Shown here: positions 1 through 7,033 of the stretch, in pieces
Numbering within the stretch: position 1 is the stretch's first letter
How the letters are laid out: each line of letters begins with the position of its first letter
NCBI GenBank assembly: GCA_043101605.1
Contig: JBICIG010000007.1
Span: forward strand, 1-36,414
Length of the DNA stretch: 36,414 nucleotides
Reading direction: 5' to 3'
DNA from: JBICIG01 sp043101605
GTDB lineage: Bacteria > Planctomycetota > Phycisphaerae > Phycisphaerales > UBA1924
Notes under the pieces: model-generated
The model's database searches: none
Seen by the model: the letters and a program-made list of their open reading frames with translations, nothing else
Told to the model about the DNA's origin: nothing
Position numbers and translations under genes: made by a program

Positions 1-205
1 GCAGGTCGGGAGTCGGGGGGGAGAGGCAACCGGATCACCCGGCTCGGAGGACGGCGTGGAGGATGCCGTCGGCCGGGCGGAGGGATTCGCCCCACCGCCT
101 GGCGACCCCGCCGGACCGAACCCCTCCGCCCGGCCGACGGCATCCTCCACGCCGTCCTCCGAGCCGGGTGATCCGGTTGCCTCTCCCCCCCGACTCCCGA
201 CCTGC
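1..205. repeat. Perfect 84-bp inverted repeat with 37-bp spacer
   Basis: Bases 1-84 are the exact reverse complement of bases 122-205; the spacer is 85-121. The arm may extend beyond the left edge, since base 1 still pairs with base 205. The repeat lies inside the open frame of the histidine kinase and ends 22 bases from a parS palindrome. Transcribed RNA would fold into a very stable hairpin. It could be a real foldback element, or an assembly artefact if this window starts at a contig end. Confidence 0.9.
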
Positions 206-846
206 CCACTCCCGACTCCCTCTCCGATGTTCCACGTGGAACATCCCCCCTCTGAGTCGAGTCGCCGCGCCGCGATCGTCAGCTCCCCACCACCGGGCAG
301 CATCGCCTTCCGCGCGTTGAGCATCAGGTTCACCAGCACCTGCTGCAGCGCCACCGGCTCCATCGCGACTACCAGGTCGCCGGCCTCCGTCGGCAACTCC
401 CGCACCACTCGGATTCCATCCCTGGCCGGGTCTCTGGACATCGCAAGCAGCGCCTCGTCGACCGCCTCGCCCACGGCTGCCCCGCCCGCCGAACGCTCCG
501 ACCGGTAGCGGGGGTCTCCTGACAGAGCCAGGATCGAATGGGAGATCCCGGCCAGTTGCCGGGCCCCCGCCGCCGCCCGCTCGAGGGCCTTGGTCGCCAG
601 CAGCCGGTCCTCGGGCCGGGCCAGGGCCAACTCGGCGTAACTCTGGATCGGGGTCAGGAGGTTGTTGAACTCATGGGCCATCATCGCCGCGGCGAGCCCG
701 AGCGTCGCCAGCTGCGATGAGGACTCGACCGAGCGCGTCAGATCGACCACCCGCGACTGCAGGTCGTCGATTCGGCCGAGCAGGCGCTCGACCTCCGCCG
801 CTGTGAGATGATCGCCCGGCAACGGAGCCTCCTCGACCCTGACCAT
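1..846 (-). CDS. Sensor histidine kinase, 3' end beyond window, with in-frame insertion
   Basis: The frame is open from an ATG at 846 to the left edge (282 codons, no stop), so the gene runs out of the window. Residues about 15-45 form a short coiled coil. The dimerisation/phosphoacceptor box follows, with MAHEFNN and the likely phospho-His at residue 58. The ATPase N-box (NLMLNARKAM) is near residues 173-182. These are hallmarks of a two-component kinase, probably cytosolic because no membrane segment is seen. After the strand ending RRLDSEGG (residue 201), where a family member would soon reach the DxGxG box, the frame enters a low-complexity stretch rich in Gly, Ser and Pro that reads through a parS site and a long inverted repeat. 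The DxGxG box is not reached inside the window. Either it lies beyond the edge after an unusual insertion, or the kinase is inactivated. No clear ribosome binding site precedes the ATG. Family call is firm; intactness is uncertain. Confidence 0.82.
   Translation of the reverse strand, partial: MVRVEEAPLPGDHLTAAEVERLLGRIDDLQSRVVDLTRSVESSSQLATLGLAAAMMAHEFNNLLTPIQSYAELALARPEDRLLATKALERAAAGARQLAGISHSILALSGDPRYRSERSAGGAAVGEAVDEALLAMSRDPARDGIRVVRELPTEAGDLVVAMEPVALQQVLVNLMLNARKAMLPGGGELTIAARRLDSEGGCSTWNIGEGVGSGQVGSRGGEATGSPGSEDGVEDAVGRAEGFGPAGSPGGGANPSARPTASSTPSSEPGDPVASPPRLPTC
228..243. other. parS site 1 (ParB-binding palindrome)
   Basis: TGTTCCACGTGGAACA, a perfect 16-bp palindrome identical to the well-known parS form of pseudomonads. 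The symmetric core extends to 18 bp with A and T at the ends. It lies inside the histidine kinase frame, where the minus strand reads CSTWNI. Confidence 0.9.
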
Positions 847-983
847 CGGCCCGCTGCTCGGGCCGGTTTGGTCGGATCAGGAAGCCCGCTCCGTCTGTGC
901 GGACTGGGAAAGATGGGCAAGCGATGGGGCGGTCTGGGGGACAGTGGGTGATGGGTGGCTGGGTGGAAAGGAGGTTGGAGCGA

Positions 984-999
984 TGTTCCACGTGGAACA
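984..999. other. parS site 2
   Basis: TGTTCCACGTGGAACA, perfect 16-bp palindrome, 65 bp from site 3. Sites 1 and 2 are both followed on the plus strand by a C-run (CATCCCCCCT and CATACCCCCCCT), suggesting related flanks. Confidence 0.9.
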
Positions 1000-1048
1000 T
1001 ACCCCCCCTGCCGCCTGTGGCCCCGGCTTCCCGGTGCCGGGCAGCCGA

Positions 1049-1064
1049 TGTTCCACGTGGAACA
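1049..1064. other. parS site 3
   Basis: TGTTCCACGTGGAACA, perfect. The dyad extends outward by four bases on each side (CCGA...TCGG), giving the longest palindrome of the four. It ends four bases before the stop codon of the Nudix gene. Confidence 0.9.
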
Positions 1065-1068
1065 TCGG

Positions 1069-1548
1069 TCAGGCCGAGGCGATCCAGCCGACCCCGCCAT
1101 CGACCCGGCCGCCCGCAGCCAAGAAGGCCTTGGCGGTGGGGGGCACGAGGTCCAGATCCGGGATCGCCGCCAGGTCCACCCACTCGAAGCGGATGCCCTC
1201 CTCCAGCGTCGGCACCACGCCGGTGTGGGGTTCGCGGGGGTCGTCGCTGTCGGGCGGATGGAGATGTTCAACGTGGAACATCAGGTACAGCTCGTGCCGG
1301 TGCCGCCCCCGCTGCTCGAATCGCTCCTCGGTCAGCAGCAGCAGGGGGCCGACCTTGGCCGCCAGCCCGGTCTCCTCGACGAACTCGCGGCACAGGGCCG
1401 CCGCCGCCGACTCACCGAACTCGACATGCCCGCCCGGGAGGTAGTAGTAGCCGTGCCGAGTGTTCTGGCACAGCAGGACGCTCCCCCCCTGCCGAACGAT
1501 GCCGCGGGCAATGATCTCGATCCGGCCGGCGGAATGGCTCTGGCTCAT
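1069..1548 (-). CDS. Nudix hydrolase
   Basis: 159 residues. The Nudix box GX5EX7REUXEEXGU is complete: it starts at GHVEFGES and ends at REFVEETGLA (about residues 40-62), giving the Mg-binding Glu cluster. Nudix enzymes hydrolyse nucleoside diphosphates linked to another group; the substrate cannot be read from the sequence. The ATG at 1548 has GGAG about 8 bases upstream. The gene is divergent from parB across 132 bp. The strand after the box reads LYLMFHVEHLH, where MFHVEH is encoded by a parS-like sequence. The C-terminal part has the usual E..EWVDL motif. The family is certain, the substrate unknown. Confidence 0.9.
   Translation of the reverse strand: MSQSHSAGRIEIIARGIVRQGGSVLLCQNTRHGYYYLPGGHVEFGESAAAALCREFVEETGLAAKVGPLLLLTEERFEQRGRHRHELYLMFHVEHLHPPDSDDPREPHTGVVPTLEEGIRFEWVDLAAIPDLDLVPPTAKAFLAAGGRVDGGVGWIASA
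1265..1280. other. parS-like site 4, inside the Nudix gene
   Basis: TGTTCAACGTGGAACA, one mismatch from perfect parS. Read on the coding (minus) strand the difference is GTT instead of GTG in the Val codon of MFHVEH, so it is silent. Whether ParB binds this variant cannot be told from sequence. Confidence 0.7.
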
Positions 1549-1630
1549 GACGGACTCCGTTCCGTGCGCAAAGTCGGTGGATGACGGCGGCTCGCGGGAG
1601 TGTCGGCCCGGGCCAGTGCCGCCGCATCAC

Positions 1631-1636
1631 TATACT
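1631..1636 (+). promoter_or_regulatory. Candidate -10 element for parB
   Basis: TATACT matches TATAAT at five of six positions and would start a leader of about 38 bases before the parB ATG. No convincing -35 lies 16-18 bp upstream. Confidence 0.3.
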
Positions 1637-1680
1637 GGTTCGTCGGCCGGGGCAGGACGCTCGGCGGGAAGGAGCTGGAC

Positions 1681-2955
1681 ATGGCGAACGGGTCACGGAA
1701 GACGCGGCGGCTGGGTCGGGGACTGTCGAGCCTGGTGCAGCTCGACCAGCCGGTGGAAGTCACGCCGCCGGAACGAACAAGGTCCGATAACCCATCAGGA
1801 CCGGCCAGTCCTCCCAAAGACCATCCAAAATCCGATCAATCGGCGACTGCATCTGAGACACCGGGTGGGATGGTGGTTTCGTCGGGTGCTTCCCCGGAAC
1901 CGGGGATTGTGGGCCGCACGGGGGGCGGCGGCTCCGGCGATGCCGATCGCGGGCGGGAGTCCTCGGCTCAGACTCCGGCCGATCGGAGTGAGGATGGCGT
2001 GGCGTCGGATCGTGCCGACGGGTCCGCGTCGGCAGGCCACGGCGGCGACACAATGGCGGATCGGTCACGAGCCGGAGCCTCGGCGGATGCGGCGTCGGCC
2101 GGGTTGTCGGGTTTGCAACGGATCCCGGTGGATCGTGTGGTGCCGAGCCCGTTCCAGCCACGGACCGAGAGCGGGGCGGGGTCGCTGGCGCAGTTGGCCG
2201 AGTCGATCAAGCAGTCGGGCGTGATCCAGCCGATCGTCGTGCGGGTGGTCGACGGTGGTGGGGGGGCGGCGACCTACGAACTTGTCGCCGGCGAACGCCG
2301 ATGGCGGGCATCGCGGCTGGCGGGGATGAGCGTGATCCCCGCGGTCGTGCGCGAGCTGACCGACGAGCAGGCGGCCGAGTGGGCGCTGGTCGAGAACATC
2401 CAACGCGAGGACCTGAACCCGATGGAACGCGGGCGGGCGCTCGCGGCTCTCGTCTCGCGGTTCGGGCTGACGCAGGAGGAGGTCGGGCGGAAGGTCGCGA
2501 TGGAGCGGTCGTCGGTGACGAACCTCATCCGGCTGACCGAACTGGAACCCGAGATTCAGGAGCTGCTGTCCAAGGGCGCGATCGGGATGGGGCACGGCAA
2601 GGCGTTGCTGGGCGTGCAGCCGGGCCCGAAGCGCGTGGCGCTCGCGCAGCGAGCCGCGAAGGACGGGTGGACGGTGCGGATGCTCGAGACGCATGCGCGC
2701 GGGGCCAAGCCGGTGGAAGATCCGACCGCCGAGGGGCTTCAGAGCGGAAACGGCAGAGTGCAGAGCGGAGATTCGGCGGAGGACGGTCGGCGCGTGGCGC
2801 TCGAGGATCTCGAGAAGCAGATCGGCGATGCGCTGGGGACGAAGGTGCGCATCAGCACCGACAAGACCGGCACGCGCGGCTCGATGACGATCCGGTTCTA
2901 CGGGCTCGAGCACTTTGATGGGCTGGTGGCGAAGATGGGGGTGGAGTTGAAGTAA
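1681..2955 (+). CDS. parB: Chromosome-partition protein ParB
   Basis: 424 residues; ParB is a CTP-dependent DNA clamp that loads at parS and spreads. The ATG at 1681 is chosen over the longer frame because AAGGAG sits 6 bases upstream and because the protein then starts with the typical motif KTRRLGRGLSSL (residues 7-18), the ParA-interacting N-terminus. Residues 146-240 form the ParB/Srx CTPase domain, with GERRWRA at 204-210 and ENIQRE at 239-244. A helix-turn-helix parS reader follows at about 262-285, and a C-terminal dimerisation domain at 374-424. Between residues 24 and 143 lies a Ser/Asp/Gly/Pro-rich, probably disordered linker of about 120 residues, much longer than usual. No parA is visible in the window. 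Four parS or parS-like sites lie within 1.5 kb upstream. Confidence 0.97.
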   Translation: MANGSRKTRRLGRGLSSLVQLDQPVEVTPPERTRSDNPSGPASPPKDHPKSDQSATASETPGGMVVSSGASPEPGIVGRTGGGGSGDADRGRESSAQTPADRSEDGVASDRADGSASAGHGGDTMADRSRAGASADAASAGLSGLQRIPVDRVVPSPFQPRTESGAGSLAQLAESIKQSGVIQPIVVRVVDGGGGAATYELVAGERRWRASRLAGMSVIPAVVRELTDEQAAEWALVENIQREDLNPMERGRALAALVSRFGLTQEEVGRKVAMERSSVTNLIRLTELEPEIQELLSKGAIGMGHGKALLGVQPGPKRVALAQRAAKDGWTVRMLETHARGAKPVEDPTAEGLQSGNGRVQSGDSAEDGRRVALEDLEKQIGDALGTKVRISTDKTGTRGSMTIRFYGLEHFDGLVAKMGVELK

Positions 2956-2957
2956 GG

Positions 2958-3004
2958 GGGCAATGGGCAATGGGCAATGGGCAATGGGCAATGGGCAATG
3001 GGCA
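2958..3004. repeat. GGGCAAT heptamer minisatellite, copy 1
   Basis: Six perfect tandem copies of GGGCAAT (2958-2999) and a partial seventh, starting two bases after the parB stop. The flank GGGCAGGCGGATGATG resembles the flank of the second array at 7034. It overlaps the possible upstream starts of the next gene. Confidence 0.95.
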
Positions 3005-3009
3005 GGCGG

Positions 3010-3474
3010 ATGATGGGGACTTGGCGGTGTCTGTTCCTTGTGTTGGTTGTGTTGCTGCTGCCCGGATGTAAGTATCCCGAGCCGGTGCGCTTCGTGAACG
3101 AGTCGGATCGGCCGGTGCTGGTTGATCTCGAACTTGCGATGATCAACAGCTTCGGTGGGTACGGCGGGAATCCGCGCCATGTGTTCGTGGTCGAACCGGG
3201 AGAGACATGGGACTCGCAGCGGTCCCGCTCGCAACGACCGAAGTCGGGCGAGTTCCTGCAGATGCATGGCGTGCCGATCTTCCGGGCACGGATCGCCCAC
3301 ACGGATGACGAGTTCGTGACGCTCGGCATCCGCTCGTTCGAAGCCGTCACGGTGCGGATCACCTGGGGCGACGATGCGCTGGTCTTTGAAGGATTCGAGA
3401 CCGAGGCGCCCGAGCGCGCGGTCGAGATTTCTGATGCCACCGGCTCGCTTTGGCCGGAGTTCCGCGAGGAATGA
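3010..3474 (+). CDS. Predicted lipoprotein of unknown function
   Basis: About 154 residues. A short N-terminus and hydrophobic core end in a lipobox (LLLPGC), so the product is probably lipidated and membrane-anchored. The mature part begins CKYPEPVRFVNESDRPVLVDLEL and is mostly beta-strand-like; I do not recognise a domain. The start is uncertain. The frame is open through the heptamer repeat (upstream ATGs give repeated GNGQWAM residues), and the first ATGs after the repeat are 3010 and 3013. No good ribosome binding site is present. It lies 54 bp after parB in the same direction and could be co-transcribed with it. Confidence 0.7.
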   Translation: MMGTWRCLFLVLVVLLLPGCKYPEPVRFVNESDRPVLVDLELAMINSFGGYGGNPRHVFVVEPGETWDSQRSRSQRPKSGEFLQMHGVPIFRARIAHTDDEFVTLGIRSFEAVTVRITWGDDALVFEGFETEAPERAVEISDATGSLWPEFREE

Positions 3475-3660
3475 CGCCGCGGAGGTGATGCGCTGGCGTC
3501 GCGCAGGTCCGAGAACCCGGTCCGCGGCGAGAATTCTTGTGGTTTTGTGGTTTTTGCGGGGCGAAGGGCTTTGTGGGGGGTGGGGTGCGGCTTAGTCTCC
3601 GGCCGGAGAGAGATCGCCGTCGAGTTGTAAGGGCGGCGCGGCTTTGGCTTGGAGAGAGAC
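3475..3660 (+). other. Intergenic, T/G-rich leader of the PEP-CTERM gene
   Basis: A T- and G-rich tract at about 3535-3585 is unlike the surrounding base composition and may hold the promoter. No convincing -35/-10 pair or gene is seen. Confidence 0.3.
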
Positions 3661-4392
3661 ATGATCAATCGTGTGGTGTGTGTTTGTGCGCTCGCTGCGT
3701 TTCCGGCGATGGTGTCGGGGCAAACGCTGATCGACTTCTCGCTCGATGGCGGCGGCTCGCCGCTGGTCAACGGGCAGAAGCTGACCGGGCTTGAGTTCTC
3801 GCCCGAGTTCACGATGAGCTTCGGCGGGAGCAACCAGGGCGGGGCGATCTTCGACACGAGCAACCCGGGCCCGAATGTCGGCGGGCCGGATCCGGACCTG
3901 CTGGTCAGCCTCGGCAACGCCCTGATTCTGCAGAGCAACGACAGCCCGTCGATCACGGGCGGGATCTTCGACACGCCGAACGACTCGGCGCGCAACGACG
4001 GGCTGATGCGGTTCGACTTCGCGTCGCCCGTGGAGTTGCTGGATGTGACGCTGATCGATGTCAACGGCGGAAACGCGATCCTCGTGACGCTGTTCGACGG
4101 CCAGGGGCGCACGCGCCAGTACGATGTGCCGCAGAAGTGGACCAATGACATCAGCGTGGCGGGCGGCAATGGTTACGGCGTGCTCGACCTGACGACGCTG
4201 CTGGACCAGGTCGCCGAGACGGCGGTCGTCGCGACGGCGAGCGAGAGCGCCGGGTTCGATCCGACGGATGTCGTGGCGCTGACCTTTGATTACGAGGGCT
4301 CGGGCGCGATCGACAATCTGCGGTTCGTGCCGGCGCCGGGCAGTGTCGCGCTGCTGCTGGTGGGGGCCCTGGCGGCGCGTCGCCGTCGCTGA
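3661..4392 (+). CDS. Exported protein with PEP-CTERM-like sorting tail
   Basis: 243 residues. A signal peptide (MINRVVCVCALAAFPAMVSGQ) leads into a beta-rich mature part with acidic loops. The C-terminus is VPAPGSVALLLVGALAARRRR: a P-x-P-type motif, a hydrophobic segment and a terminal Arg cluster. This is the layout of PEP-CTERM proteins, which are cut and anchored by an exosortase. The start at 3661 is favoured by the GGAGAG just upstream. The region around residues 118-165 (FASPVELLDVTLIDVNGG) resembles the adhesive beta-sandwiches common in this class, but I cannot name a fold. No exosortase gene is in the window. A terminator-like hairpin follows. Confidence 0.8.
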   Translation: MINRVVCVCALAAFPAMVSGQTLIDFSLDGGGSPLVNGQKLTGLEFSPEFTMSFGGSNQGGAIFDTSNPGPNVGGPDPDLLVSLGNALILQSNDSPSITGGIFDTPNDSARNDGLMRFDFASPVELLDVTLIDVNGGNAILVTLFDGQGRTRQYDVPQKWTNDISVAGGNGYGVLDLTTLLDQVAETAVVATASESAGFDPTDVVALTFDYEGSGAIDNLRFVPAPGSVALLLVGALAARRRR

Positions 4393-4411
4393 TCCGCTCA
4401 AAGATGGTGAG

Positions 4412-4897
4412 TCATCTCGGGCGACCCGGTCCTTCGGCCGGGTCGCCTTTGCTTTGCGCCGAGACAATGCGGATGAATCGCTCGGCGGAGACGGCTCGGT
4501 TGTCCGGGTGTTGGTCGAGGGCGGCGCGGTCGCGATCGCGCCGGTCGTCGGCATCGATGCGTCGCCACGAGTAGAGCCGGCCGTCTTTGAAGCCGAGCGT
4601 CGCGGTGCGCCCCGGGTGATGGGCGAGCGCGCCTGGTGAGTGCGGCGGCGATGGAGGGAAGAGCGAGACCGGCGGATCGAGCGTGCGCCAGTACCAGAGA
4701 TTGGACCGGCCGTAGCAGAGGTCGTAGCCATCGGCCGGCGTGCGTTCGAGCACGGCGCAGACCTCTTCGAGCGTCATGCCCGGCGTGAGTTGGCCGCGAT
4801 CGAGGGCGTGGTGGATGCGCGCGGCCGAGGAGTGGTCGCGCAGGTGACAGCCCGCGGCGAGGGGGAGCAGGCAGAGGATGACGAGTCGTGCGCGCAC
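4412..4897 (-). CDS. Small lipoprotein, possibly BamE/SmpA-like
   Basis: 161 residues. GTG start at 4897 with no clear ribosome binding site. Lipobox LLPLAAGC gives a lipidated Cys at about residue 17. The mature region contains LTPGMTLEEVCAVLER, like the G-M-T-x-x-E-V turn of BamE/OmlA-type lipoproteins, followed by YGRSNLWYW and a strand with LGFKDGRLYSW. That pattern fits a small alpha-beta outer-membrane-associated lipoprotein, but the resemblance is short and the call is tentative. It converges on the PEP-CTERM gene, and its last residues are encoded by the terminator hairpin. Confidence 0.65.
   Translation of the reverse strand: MRARLVILCLLPLAAGCHLRDHSSAARIHHALDRGQLTPGMTLEEVCAVLERTPADGYDLCYGRSNLWYWRTLDPPVSLFPPSPPHSPGALAHHPGRTATLGFKDGRLYSWRRIDADDRRDRDRAALDQHPDNRAVSAERFIRIVSAQSKGDPAEGPGRPR
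4420..4447 (+). terminator. Rho-independent terminator after the PEP-CTERM gene
   Basis: A perfect 10-bp GC stem (GGCGACCCGG / CCGGGTCGCC) with an 8-base loop containing TTCGG, followed by TTTGCTTT. It starts 28 bases after the stop codon and overlaps the last codons of the converging lipoprotein gene. Confidence 0.75.
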
Positions 4898-4953
4898 GGG
4901 AGGTTCCGGTGCGCAGCAACCGCTCGGGGTGTGCGTCGGCTGACAGGTGGGGA

Positions 4954-5904
4954 TCAGTAGCCGCGGATGTTCTGTGTCTCGCGGAGGAAGTCCTGGCGCT
5001 GGTTCAGGCTCAGGGGCTTGATCAGTTCGCGGACGGCGGCGATGCGTTCCTTGCGGTCGAGTTCGGGCATCGCGGCGGCGGCTTCCTCGAAGCGTTCGGT
5101 CATGTCGGCGTCGAGGGCGAGCGCCTGGGCGAGTTCGGGGAGGGACTCTGAAGCGATGAGCAGGAGGTTCTCGTAGGCGACGGTGGACTCGCCGATCTGG
5201 TCGTACATGTACTCGCGGGTGAGGGTGATCATCGCCTCGCCGCGGGTGCCGTCGGCATTGGTGCCGGCTTCGAGCTTTTCGTTGCGATAGGCCGAAAGGT
5301 AGCGCTTGGCCATTTCCTTGCAGAAGTTGGCCTGTGCCTCGGAGATGATGCCGTAGTCGAGCATGTCCTGGATGGCGTCGGTTTCGCGGCGGAGCTTGTC
5401 GGTGAGTTCGCGGGCCTCGAACATGGCTTCGCGGTCGAAGACGACGAGCGAGTCGATGAAGCCGCCGGTGAGCTGCTCGTAGACATCGAGGTTGGCGATG
5501 AGGATTTCCTCGTTGACGAGTTGGCGGTCGTCGAGGGCGACCTGGATCTGCTCGACCTGGTCGTCGGTGAAGCGGGGGTAGGCCATCAGTTCGTGGGGCT
5601 TGAGGGCCGAGAGATCTTCGGGCTGGCGCGGGTAGCTCATCAGGGCGGCGACATCGACGCGCTGCTGGAGGGGGATGATGCGCCCGTTGTCATCGCGCTG
5701 GATGAGGCTGTCGAACATCTGCTCGCGGAGGAGCTTGGCGACGCGCTCCTGGGCTTCCCGGCGGACCTGCGGCTCGGACATCGGGGGCTGGGGGGTGTAG
5801 ACCGGCTCCTGCATGGGCTGGCGCTTCGCGGGCGGCGGCGTGCCGACCTGGGCGGACGCGGTGCCGGCGATCAGGGCGAGCAGGACGAGGGAAGTGCGGT
5901 GCAT
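4954..5904 (-). CDS. Secreted helical protein of unknown function
   Basis: 316 residues. A Sec signal peptide (MHRTSLVLLALIAGTASAQ) is followed by a Pro-rich segment and a long, almost entirely helical, charged mature part. Nothing catalytic is recognised. The ATG at 5904 has GGAG about 8 bases upstream. The C-terminus (LSLNQRQDFLRETQ) resembles the end of the next gene upstream (LEPEQRLRFLRHQ), which hints that the two are distantly related and perhaps a LTxxQ-like periplasmic family. A possible -10 (GATAAT) lies at 5972-5977. Confidence 0.75.
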   Translation of the reverse strand: MHRTSLVLLALIAGTASAQVGTPPPAKRQPMQEPVYTPQPPMSEPQVRREAQERVAKLLREQMFDSLIQRDDNGRIIPLQQRVDVAALMSYPRQPEDLSALKPHELMAYPRFTDDQVEQIQVALDDRQLVNEEILIANLDVYEQLTGGFIDSLVVFDREAMFEARELTDKLRRETDAIQDMLDYGIISEAQANFCKEMAKRYLSAYRNEKLEAGTNADGTRGEAMITLTREYMYDQIGESTVAYENLLLIASESLPELAQALALDADMTERFEEAAAAMPELDRKERIAAVRELIKPLSLNQRQDFLRETQNIRGY

Positions 5905-5971
5905 GTCGGGCTCCGGCGGAAGTCGCGAGCGAGGTGTCGAGGGCGGTCCGGCGTGGGAACGCTCCGGGTTG

Positions 5972-5977
5972 ATTATC
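5972..5977 (-). promoter_or_regulatory. Candidate -10 element for the secreted protein gene
   Basis: On the minus strand GATAAT matches TATAAT at five of six positions, in a GC-rich surrounding, with a leader of about 60 bases to the ATG at 5904. The hexamer 17 bp upstream (CTGGCC) is a weak -35. Confidence 0.3.
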
Positions 5978-6052
5978 GGCGCGATCGCCGCCGGGGCCAG
6001 CCCGAAGCGCGGGATCGCACGCAGGAGGTACCGGCGCGACGGGGGCGGGGTT

Positions 6053-6075
6053 CACAAATGCCTGTCAGATTTGTG
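6053..6075. other. AT-rich dyad CACAAAT-N9-ATTTGTG
   Basis: A perfect 7-bp inverted repeat with a 9-base centre (GCCTGTCAG) in the 210-bp gap between two secreted-protein genes. Its AT-rich arms stand out from the local composition. It may be an operator for the gene ending at 4954 or a weak hairpin after the gene ending at 6115; no T-run follows. Confidence 0.45.
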
Positions 6076-6114
6076 GTTGCGGCGGGGAGGCGGGCGGATC
6101 GCCGGTCGGGCGGA

Positions 6115-6975
6115 TCAGCGACCTTCCTGTTGGCGCTGATGACGCAGGAAGCGGAGGCGCTGTTCGGGCTCAAGGACATTGAGGATGCCGAGGATCAGGG
6201 CGGCTTCCTGGGCCCTGGTGGGGCGCTCGCCCTGGAGGAGGGTGCGGCTGACATGGTCCTCGACGAGGGCGCGGATGCGGCCTTGCTGCTCTGGCGTGGC
6301 GTCGACGACGGCGAGGGCCTCTTCCAGGCGCCGATCGCCGTCGTCGAACTGACGCTCCAGCGAGCGGGCGATCTCCTGGCCGATCTGGCGGCGGGTCTCC
6401 TCGGCGAGGACGGCGAGGCGTCGAATCTTGCGGGGGTCGTCAGCCCGGGCGCGGGCGTCCTCGACGAGCGCATCGCGGTACTCGGCGACGAGCGTGCCGA
6501 AGGCTTCGGCTTCGGAGGGGTCGAGGACCGCGGCGATCTGGTGCTCGAGCCGTCCCATGGCGCGGAGGGGCGCGAGGCGCTCGGAGAAGGACATCCAGAG
6601 GCGGATGGTCTCGTACTGGTCACCGGCCTGGCTGGCGGAATTGAGTTCGGTCAGCAAGGGGATGCTGCGTGCGACGATCGCGTCGAGGACGGCGGCGCGG
6701 TCGGCAAGGACCTTCTCGACACGGGCGCGCGAGGCGGCGGTGAGGGGCATGCGTTCGATGGCGGCGACCTCGGGGCGGGTTTCGAGGAGGACGAGCGAAC
6801 CGTCGTACCGCCGCTCGACGAGGGTGAGGGCGGCCTCGTTGCTCGCGACGCTCGGGCCGGCGAGGGCCGGCGGAGCGTCGGCGGCACGGGAAGCGGGGGG
6901 TTCGGCGAAGGCGGCCGAGGCGAGGATCGCAAGGCCGAGCGGCGAGAGAACTCGTGCGGGGTGGCGCGGGATCAT
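6115..6975 (-). CDS. Secreted helical protein of unknown function
   Basis: 286 residues from the ATG at 6975, chosen because the signal peptide (MIPRHPARVLSPLGLAILASAAFAE) begins there and GGAGG lies about 10 bases upstream. The longer frame reads back through the heptamer repeat and is not credible. The mature part is helical and rich in Arg, Glu and Ala, with TPEQQGRIRALVEDH and LEPEQRLRFLRHQ motifs that recall the Spy/CpxP LTxxQ pattern; this is a weak resemblance. It is upstream of, and on the same strand as, the secreted helical protein ending at 4954, with a 210-bp gap. No enzyme signature is seen. Confidence 0.75.
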   Translation of the reverse strand: MIPRHPARVLSPLGLAILASAAFAEPPASRAADAPPALAGPSVASNEAALTLVERRYDGSLVLLETRPEVAAIERMPLTAASRARVEKVLADRAAVLDAIVARSIPLLTELNSASQAGDQYETIRLWMSFSERLAPLRAMGRLEHQIAAVLDPSEAEAFGTLVAEYRDALVEDARARADDPRKIRRLAVLAEETRRQIGQEIARSLERQFDDGDRRLEEALAVVDATPEQQGRIRALVEDHVSRTLLQGERPTRAQEAALILGILNVLEPEQRLRFLRHQRQQEGR

Positions 6976-7033
6976 GGCGGGCCCTCCGGAAGAGACAACG
7001 CCCGATTGGTCGGATTCATTGCGGATGGATTTT

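Larger units (their letters stand above)
847..1068. other. Intergenic segment between Nudix and kinase genes, carrying two parS sites
   Basis: The segment holds parS sites 2 and 3 and a G-rich degenerate repeat of the GGGTGATGGGTGGCTGGGTGG kind at about 946-966. No gene is credible: the small frames here are parS read in three ways (MFHVEH, CSTWNI, DVPRGT). It must also contain any promoter for the kinase. Confidence 0.6.

Noticed and set aside
2958..3004. CRISPR-like array
   Set aside because: Seven-base units with no spacers; a minisatellite.
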